Origin: Gymnothorax reevesii
Taxonomy: Eukaryota > Chordata > Actinopteri > Anguilliformes > Muraenidae
DNA length: 64,000 nucleotides
Assembly: GCA_029721435.1 (NCBI GenBank)
Contig: CM056576.1
Span: 65,863,876-65,927,875 of the forward strand
Direction: 5' to 3'
Position numbers and translations under genes: made by a program. Of this stretch, positions 57,736-64,000 are shown one piece after another (the stretch's first letter is position 1; each line of letters begins with the position of its first letter). The notes under the pieces are model-generated. The model was given only the letters and a program-made list of their open reading frames with translations. It was not told the DNA's origin and made no database searches.

Positions 57736-59127
57736 AAACAAAACAAAAAAACAATTTCTTCTTTCACTACACTTAGAGTGTTTTGGAAGTATTACAGCCT
57801 CATCTTTTAGAAACATTTTGAAAAAAAGAACATTACAGTATTGTACAAATTTTTTTACAAGTTGTTTAGTGTCTTTTAGTAAACCTAGTCTACGGACTTG
57901 AGGGGGAGGGGGGACTTGGTGATCTGTTAACATATGCTAAAATCACAAATGCATTTAGCCTGGATTGGTATGTTAGATATACAGAACAATTATTTTGTTG
58001 TAGTCTAATTGGTGTTATATAAGCTCAAAAATTTATAATATCAGTGTTTTATGGGATATATGGTCCAATATGATCCAATACTTTTTTGTCAAATAACCTG
58101 AAATTTTTTCGGTCGGTCACTACCTCCCCATCCCTGCCCTCTGGAGGGGGGGCCAATCAGGTACCAATTACCGGGCCGGTTTTTTTGCCCCAGTCCACCC
58201 CTGATAGTCACAACACGTTCCAAACACCCTCTTGAGATTAAAGGCCTATGTCCACAGGCAGCTTTTTTGAGCTGGAACCGCCATGACCTAATTTTCAGAG
58301 GGGTTCTCTTAAGCACTCATTGTGGCAAGAAGAAGAGATTCGTCAGGGATGATTAGGGATCATCCCTTAATTAGGGATGCACCGATTAAGTTTTTTTCTA
58401 TTCCGATTCGATCAGATATACTTACCGATACTGATAGCCGATATACAGTGGGCTACACAGGAGGTATTAAAAAATGAATCAACTTTCAATTTACAGCCAT
58501 TTATTTACACATTTAGTGCAAAAACAATTTTTTTACTTTCCAGAAAATAAAGTTTTTCACAAGAAAACATAAATTACTCCACTGCTCCAACTCTGTAGCG
58601 GCCACTAGTGAAACAAGGCCGGAAATCATTGTGGCTTATCAGGTGGGTTACCGTAATTTAAGATTTGCGTGAATAGGTTTGCAAGGCTTATGAAGCAGTA
58701 CGCCACTAGAATCAGTATATTCTAAATGTAGTCACGGCTAAAAGGAGTGGTTAGGCACGATGCAGAACTGAGTGACAATTGTTAGGATGTCGAAAATAAA
58801 TGCTGCAATGTCAGCTGAAGTTCTTGATGTTTTGCATTTACTGTATATTGCCATCCTTCCAATGCCATATCAATTATATAAATATTGGCAATAGTCATTC
58901 ACATTTTCATTATCATTCCGTAATATGTATGTGATGTATTGGTCTTGGTCGTTCAGTCAATAAATTGTTTTATTTTTAATCAGGTGAACTAAAACGAGAA
59001 AAGCTTGAGGGCAATCGAGCCGTAAAAGGTGCGGTTACTGTAGGCCCTCAGAACACCTGACGGCACGCCATTGGTGGCAAGGTTATGAAAACCTTCCTCT
59101 TCGCACTTCAGTTATCAATCATTGGAA
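57736..59127. other. Unassigned DNA with possible hAT-like ends
   Basis: At 58188-58204 the minus strand reads CAGGGGTGGACTGGGGC, resembling a fish hAT terminus. At 58370 TAGGGATGCACCGATT resembles another. No partner ends or duplications were found, so these stay tentative. Confidence 0.25.
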
Positions 59128-59529
59128 ATAAAGGTCATTCCACAGAATCTCAATCAGATTTAAGTCTGGACTTTGATGAGACCACTCCAATACCTTCATT
59201 TTTTTCTTTTTTTTTTTTTTTGCTATTCAGAGGTGGACTTGCTGGTATGTCTTAGATTACTGTCCTGCTGCATAACCTGAGTATGGTTGAGCTTGGGGTC
59301 ATGAACTGATGGTTGTACATTTTCCTTCAGGATTTTCTGTTAGAGAGTAAAATTCATGGTTCCATCAATTACAGCAAGTCTTCCAGGTCCTGAAGCAGCA
59401 AAGTAGCCCCAGACCATCAAACTACCACCACCATGTTTGACTGTTGGTATGGTGTTCTTTTTATGAAACACTGTGTTAGTTTTATAGCAGATTCAACAGG
59501 ATGCTCACCTTCCAAAATGTTCAACTTTT

Positions 59530-59638
59530 ATGTAGAACTAAAACTTGTTGTGGCACTCCTTAATAAAGTTAAAAAGCCTTTATTGAACTATGGGTACATG
59601 CCTACGCGTTTCGACCAAGTGTCTTCATCAGGGCAACT
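59530..59638 (-). mobile_element. 109-bp Penelope-type insert with hammerhead-like core
   Basis: Flanked by a perfect 12-bp duplication TGTTCAACTTTT (59518-59529 and 59639-59650) inside the Tc1 transposase. On the minus strand it begins AGTTGCCCTGATGAAGACAC and continues TTGGTCGAAACGCGTAGG. It so has the two conserved hammerhead boxes, CTGATGA (complement of 59625-59631) and CGAAAC (complement of 59608-59613), in the right order and spacing. It ends in an AATAAAGG/AACTTTATTAAGG 3' part. The short length suggests 5' truncation of a larger element. Confidence 0.7.
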
Positions 59639-59920
59639 TGTTCAACTTTTGTCTCAAAGTCCATAGAATATTTTCTCAAAAGTCTTGGGGATCATCAAGA
59701 TGTTTCTTGACAGATGTGAGATGAACCTTTGTATTTTTTTTGGTCAGCAGTGGTTTTTGCCTTGGAACTCTCCCGTGGATGCCATTTTTGCCCAGTCTCT
59801 TTCTTATTGTTGAATCATGAAAATTGAATTTAACTGAGGCAAGTGAGGCCTGCACTTTCTTTAGATGTTATTCTGGGTTCTTGTGTGACCTCCTGGGTGA
59901 GCCATGGATGCGCTCTTTGA

Positions 59921-62331
59921 GTGTTTCTGTGGGCTGTACTCATCTGGTCAGCCCTGAATCTCATAATAAATCCTCCAGCAGCGCTACTTCAATATAAGGC
60001 TGCTAAACTCATACCACTATGCTCCCTCCGTTCTACTCCGCCACTGGTGCTGCGCTCCTACCCGGCCATCACTTATTTACCTCGTCGGACATATATTAAA
60101 TCTGGATCTCGTTGGAGTTTCCACATCAATGACTCCAGTCCAATAAACTCCATCTGGCTGTCTGCCCATCATCCTCCAAGTAACTCCAGCTGCAGAGTCG
60201 ACCACAGTTGGCTAATGGTAGCATCATCCACCAGCGAAACGTTGTCAACTTCGGTTTATTCAACATCTGCTCTTTGACGAGCAAGGGAAATCTCCTCCAG
60301 GATATCCTGACTGACTGAAAGTTTGACTTTTTGTGTCTTACTGAAACATGGCAACAACTAAATGACTACTCCCAGCTGAATGAAGCTGCACCTCCAGGCT
60401 TTGCTTACATTTCTCAACTCCGTGTTACTGACAGAGGTAAAGGTCTCACAATATTTTACCGCGAGAATTGGAAAATCTCCCCAGTTATTCTGCCCGCTCA
60501 CAGCTCTTTTGAATCCATTGCTTCACAGCTAAACAGACCCTCACCGACCATTATAGCAACTCTTTATCGCCCACCAAAACCAAACAATGATTTCGTAAAT
60601 TAATTTTCTGCTTTTCTCATCCAACTCTGCTCACTATCCCCCGACATAATACTACTTGGAGGTTTTAACATTCATATGGACAACCCCAATAGTGCCCTCA
60701 CCAAGGGCTTTTCATCCTGCTTGGATCATAGAGATGTTCGCAAACTCAAGCATCTCTACAGGACAGCTGGACTTGTCATTCAAAGAACTGTACAATAACC
60801 ACATTCTGCAGTATAAGGACACTCTTTCAACAGCCAAATATATTTATTATGCAGATCTGATCAGCTCTGGTGAACAAATACGCTGCTTTCCACAATGGAT
60901 AAAGTTACACGCCCACCAGATTCTCTGCCTCCTTACCTATACTCATCAGCCTGCTGTGATTCTCTAATATCATTTTTCAACACCAAAATTAACACCGTCC
61001 ACCAGCAGTTCAGTCCCATCATCTCCAACTCTGTCTCCACTGGGTCACCGTGCTTCTCTCTGGTGTTGAAATATCTGACCTCATCAGGAAATCCAAGCCA
61101 TCCACCTGTCAACTGGACCCTCTACCAATTTCAATGGTTAAAGCCTGCCTTTCCTCTCTATCTGCCCTAATAACCACCATCATTCACTCCTCCCTCTCTA
61201 CTGGTCTGGTTCCTTCTCCATTCAAATTTGCTGCAGTAACTCCTGTCCTCAAGAAACCTAGTGCAGGCCCCAAGAAATTCAATAACTTCCGTTTTATTTC
61301 TAACCTCCCTTTTCTGTCCAAAATTCTTCAAATAACAGTTGCATCTCAGGTCCATATTCATCTATCTTACAAAAACCTTTATGAACAGTTCCAATCTGGC
61401 TTCCGTCCCCTCCACAGCACAGAAACAGCCTTCGTAAAAGTCACAAATGACCTCCTCGTTGCAGGTGACTCCGGACTCTTATCCATCTTCATCCTCCTTG
61501 ACCTGAGTGCAGCCTTTGACACCATTTCCCACAACATCCTCCTTGACAGACTTGTATCCATTAGAATCACTGATATTCCCCTAAACTGGTTTAAATCATA
61601 TTTCTCAGGTCGCACTCAGTCCATTATACTGAAAACGGTCACATCCCAGCCATCTCCAGTTACTTCAGGTGTTCCCCAGGGCTCTGTTTTTCTAGCTCTT
61701 CCTCCTTGGCCATATCTTCAAAAAGTTTAATATCCATTTCTACAGTTACACAGATGACACCCAGCTGTATGTCTCCACCAAACCCACCTTCACTCTCCCA
61801 CCACCCTCCCTGTGTGACTTTCTTCAAGAAATCAAATCTTGGTTTTCCTCCAATTTTCTGAAGCTAGACAGTGACAAAACTGAGGTTGTTCTCGTTGGCT
61901 CAAAGTCCACCATATCAAAAATTGACAGTTTCAACATTACCATTGACAACTCCATCGTTTCCCCTTCCCCTCAGTTCAAGATTTTAGGTGTCATCCTGGA
62001 CAGCACTTTATCATTTCAAGCCCGCATCAACAGTGTCACTCAGTTAACTTTCTTTAATCTTCGCAACATTTACCGTCTGCGTCTATTCCTCTCACCCAAC
62101 AGCACTACTGTCCTGGTTTATTCTTTGGTCACATCTCCACTTGATTCTTGTAATTCTCTGCTCTTTAGTCTCCATCAAAAGTCCATGCCCAAGCTTCGAC
62201 TGGTTCAGAACGCTGCGGCCCGAATCATCACCAGAACTCTCTCCACCAGTCACATCACTCCAGTACTTCACCAGCATCACTGGCTTCCTGTCAAATTTCA
62301 TACAGATAACAAAATTCTTCTTCTCACCATT
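59921..62331 (+). pseudogene. L2-type LINE with endonuclease and RT, 3'-truncated
   Basis: Plus strand, broken by stops and frame changes. Endonuclease: FDFLCLTETWQQLNDYSQLN (about 60319-60380), GKGLTIFYRENWKISPV, and LLGGFNIHMDNP near 60654, where the usual GDFN is GGFN. Reverse transcriptase (61050-61770): NNFRFISNLPFLSKILQ, SGFRPLHSTETAFVKVT, LLDLSAAFDTISHNILLDRL, TSGVPQGSVF, and the active site YTDDTQLY near 61749-61772 in place of the usual YADD. C-terminal text such as LRLVQNAAARIITRTL follows, stopping near 62330 at the Tc1 sequence. No 3' UTR or tail is present, which is unusual because LINEs normally lose their 5' end. Confidence 0.88.
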
Positions 62332-62730
62332 TCTTTAGATCACGGCATGATGAGTTGCTTTTTGAGATCTTTTAGCTGACTTCACTTTGTCAGACAGGCT
62401 CGATTCAAGTGATTTCTTGATTCAACAGGTCTGGCAGTAATCAGGCCTGGGCGTGGCAAGTGAAATTGAATTTTAAAAAATGTGGTTAATTACAGTTAAA
62501 TCATGATTTAACAAGGGGGTGCAATTATTTTTTCACATACGGCCAGGTAGGTTTGGATAGCTTTTTTCCCTCAATAAATTAAGTCATCGTTTAAAAACTG
62601 CATTTTGTATTTACTTGGGTTATCTTTGTCTGATATTAAAATTTATTTGATGATCTGTAACATTTAAGTTAGACAAATACGCAAAAAAAAAAGAAATCAG
62701 GAGGGCGGAAAGTACTTTTTCACGGCACTG

Positions 62731-63583
62731 TATTTACATTTTCAGATTTGCACTTTTGTTCTCTGTTTGTTGCCGATATGGCAGAGCACTTTTTTGAAAA
62801 TGAAAATGCAAACAGGGAATGAAATTTTATTCTCAATTTGTTATAATAAGTGGATGATTATGTTAACATTTTCAAGATGATACGAATAATGGGCTTGCGT
62901 CTCAAAACAGAAATAGCATTTCCGAGAATGTATTTGGATTGTACTTTGTAAGATTTGCGTTTTTGTTTTCATTTTGTTAGCCATATTGTGGGGCACTTTT
63001 TGAAAATGAAAAGCAAATGGGGGATGTATTTCAAATTTCACTTGGTGTTAAAAATTGTGTACATTGACTTGAAAATGAAAATGCAGAGTTGAGGATTACA
63101 TTTTCATTTTCTTAATGATACTATTAATGTGATTGAGTCGTGAAAACAAACAGGCATTTCTGAGAATAAATTTTTATTTTAATATTGTTGACTATTTGCT
63201 TCCGTAACTCAGAAGTGCTCAGGTAACGTTTACGGGATTGAAATGTGATATGGACATGGAGACTGGGTGTCATTTCGAATGGGAGAGTTTTTGATCCTTA
63301 AAGAATTGATTCTTTGGAGGAGGAAGTCAATGACCGAGAGCCTTTCTTCATGATATGTAAGTGGACCTATTGTTGTATGGAGTACATTTTACTTGCTAGC
63401 TATCTTATTTTTTATTTTCTGTTAACACAGTTGCCATAATGCTCACAGAGTTAGTTTGCCACACTGGTTATTATGAGTATTCATCAGCCTTTACTAACAA
63501 TACTGTTTATGGTGGCATTTTCAACATGGCAATCTGTTTTAGAATTAATGAAAAAAAAATACAATGCCTAGGTTTTCACCTGC
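62731..63583. other. Unassigned AT-rich DNA
   Basis: TTTTTGAAAATGAAAATGCA-like phrases recur near 62791, 62997 and 63070, and GGAATG/GAGAATGTATTT phrases alternate with them, suggesting old 200-bp-scale duplications. No coding feature. Confidence 0.35.
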
Positions 63584-64000
63584 TTAACCCTTTAATGGGC
63601 ATTGTAACCGCACGGTCGAGCTATGTTCGCGGTCAAATTTCCATAATAAAACCTTGACAAAATCCCTCTTTGGCTGTTATCCCTCATCCCTCTAGTTGAC
63701 TTGATTGTGTAATGCTAATTACATCCATTGGGTGGCAGTGTTGTAAAAAGACATCCTTGTCTGATAGTACAGTGAAAACCCGAAGTTCATCAGAGAAGAC
63801 AGTCACCCTGCAGTTTCTCCTCAGGAGATGACGAAAATTGAAGTAAGAAAAAAAATCATCGCATTTTATGTTCCTGACACCGTAGTGATTATGTTCTTGT
63901 TGAATGGCAGAAACGTGACAATAAAATGAATCGCTGCAATACCCTGGAAAAAGAGTTCAACCGCTCGGTTGAGTTGCCCCTTCAGAGTAAACTGAAGCTG
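63584..64000. other. Possible piggyBac-like end and unassigned flank
   Basis: TTAACCCTTTAATGGGCATTG at 63584 has the TTAA and CCCTTT start of piggyBac-type ends. No second end lies in the window to the right, and none to the left matches it. Confidence 0.2.

Larger units (their letters stand above)
59128..62730 (-). mobile_element. Tc1-type transposon, split by two insertions
   Basis: Minus strand. The outer end is CAGTGCCGTGAAAAAGTAC (complement of 62712-62730) next to TA. The coding start is near 62346 (MPRDLK-type region, decayed). After the LINE insert, transposase text resumes at about 59920 and runs to 59128, including NGIHGRVPRQ-like and GPGRLAVIDGTMNF segments and, after a poly-A/T interruption near 59210, a SPDLNLIEILWNDL segment that keeps the third catalytic Glu. 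The 3' inverted end is missing. This is a family different from the Tc1 at 31 kb. Confidence 0.85.

Overview
This is a 64 kb piece of vertebrate nuclear DNA, most likely from a ray-finned fish. No intact host protein-coding gene could be supported, and there are no bacterial operons, rRNA or tRNA genes, or CRISPR arrays. The fish assignment rests on the mix of repeats: a Gmr1-type Ty3/gypsy element, two fish-type Tc1 families, L2-type LINEs with the usual fish 3' tail, a 5S-rRNA-headed SINE, tRNA-headed SINEs, a Helentron-type Helitron with OTU and endonuclease domains, Penelope-like debris, and decayed members of fish multicopy gene families (SAMD3-like, Tnp2-like, THAP).

Layout. 0.7-9.0 kb: a piggyBac-like non-autonomous element with TTAA ends. 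It holds an almost complete Gmr1-like LTR retrotransposon (2069-7996, TSD GTAT). A second copy of the same piggyBac-like element at 54210-56378 lacks the retrotransposon and so preserves the empty target site. 9.6-13.9 kb: minus-strand remains of a fish multicopy gene. 14-22 kb: repeats and unassigned non-coding DNA. 22.9-24.0 kb: piggyBac transposase pseudogene. 25-28.5 kb: Penelope-like remnant, tRNA-SINE and L2 3' end. 31.0-32.5 kb: Tc1 copy with dead transposase. 32.9-36.7 kb: minus-strand Helentron lacking its Rep domain. 37-49 kb: MITE-like inverted repeats, tandem repeats, LTR-like repeats, an L2 tail and a third Tc1-like remnant. 49-52 kb: an LTR-like repeat invaded by a hAT-like MITE, itself invaded by a tRNA-SINE, both with clear target duplications. 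53.3-54 kb: two THAP-domain start exons. 56.9-57.7 kb: 5S SINE split by a small LTR-like element. 59.1-62.7 kb: a Tc1 copy split by an L2 LINE and by a 109-bp Penelope-type insert with a hammerhead-like core.

The parts do not form a pathway. What can be read is the order of insertions. Most open frames in the window are fragments of dead elements or chance frames in repeats. The Gmr1-like element is the best preserved: its two LTRs are very similar and all pol catalytic motifs are intact, but gag has one frameshift and one in-frame stop. I found no convincing new biological system. The most informative items are the unusual pol order with a SCAN-like capsid, the filled/empty site pair, the OTU active-site stop in the Helentron, the hammerhead-like motifs, and a set of elements whose ends share a short ATCCCC(C)G hairpin.
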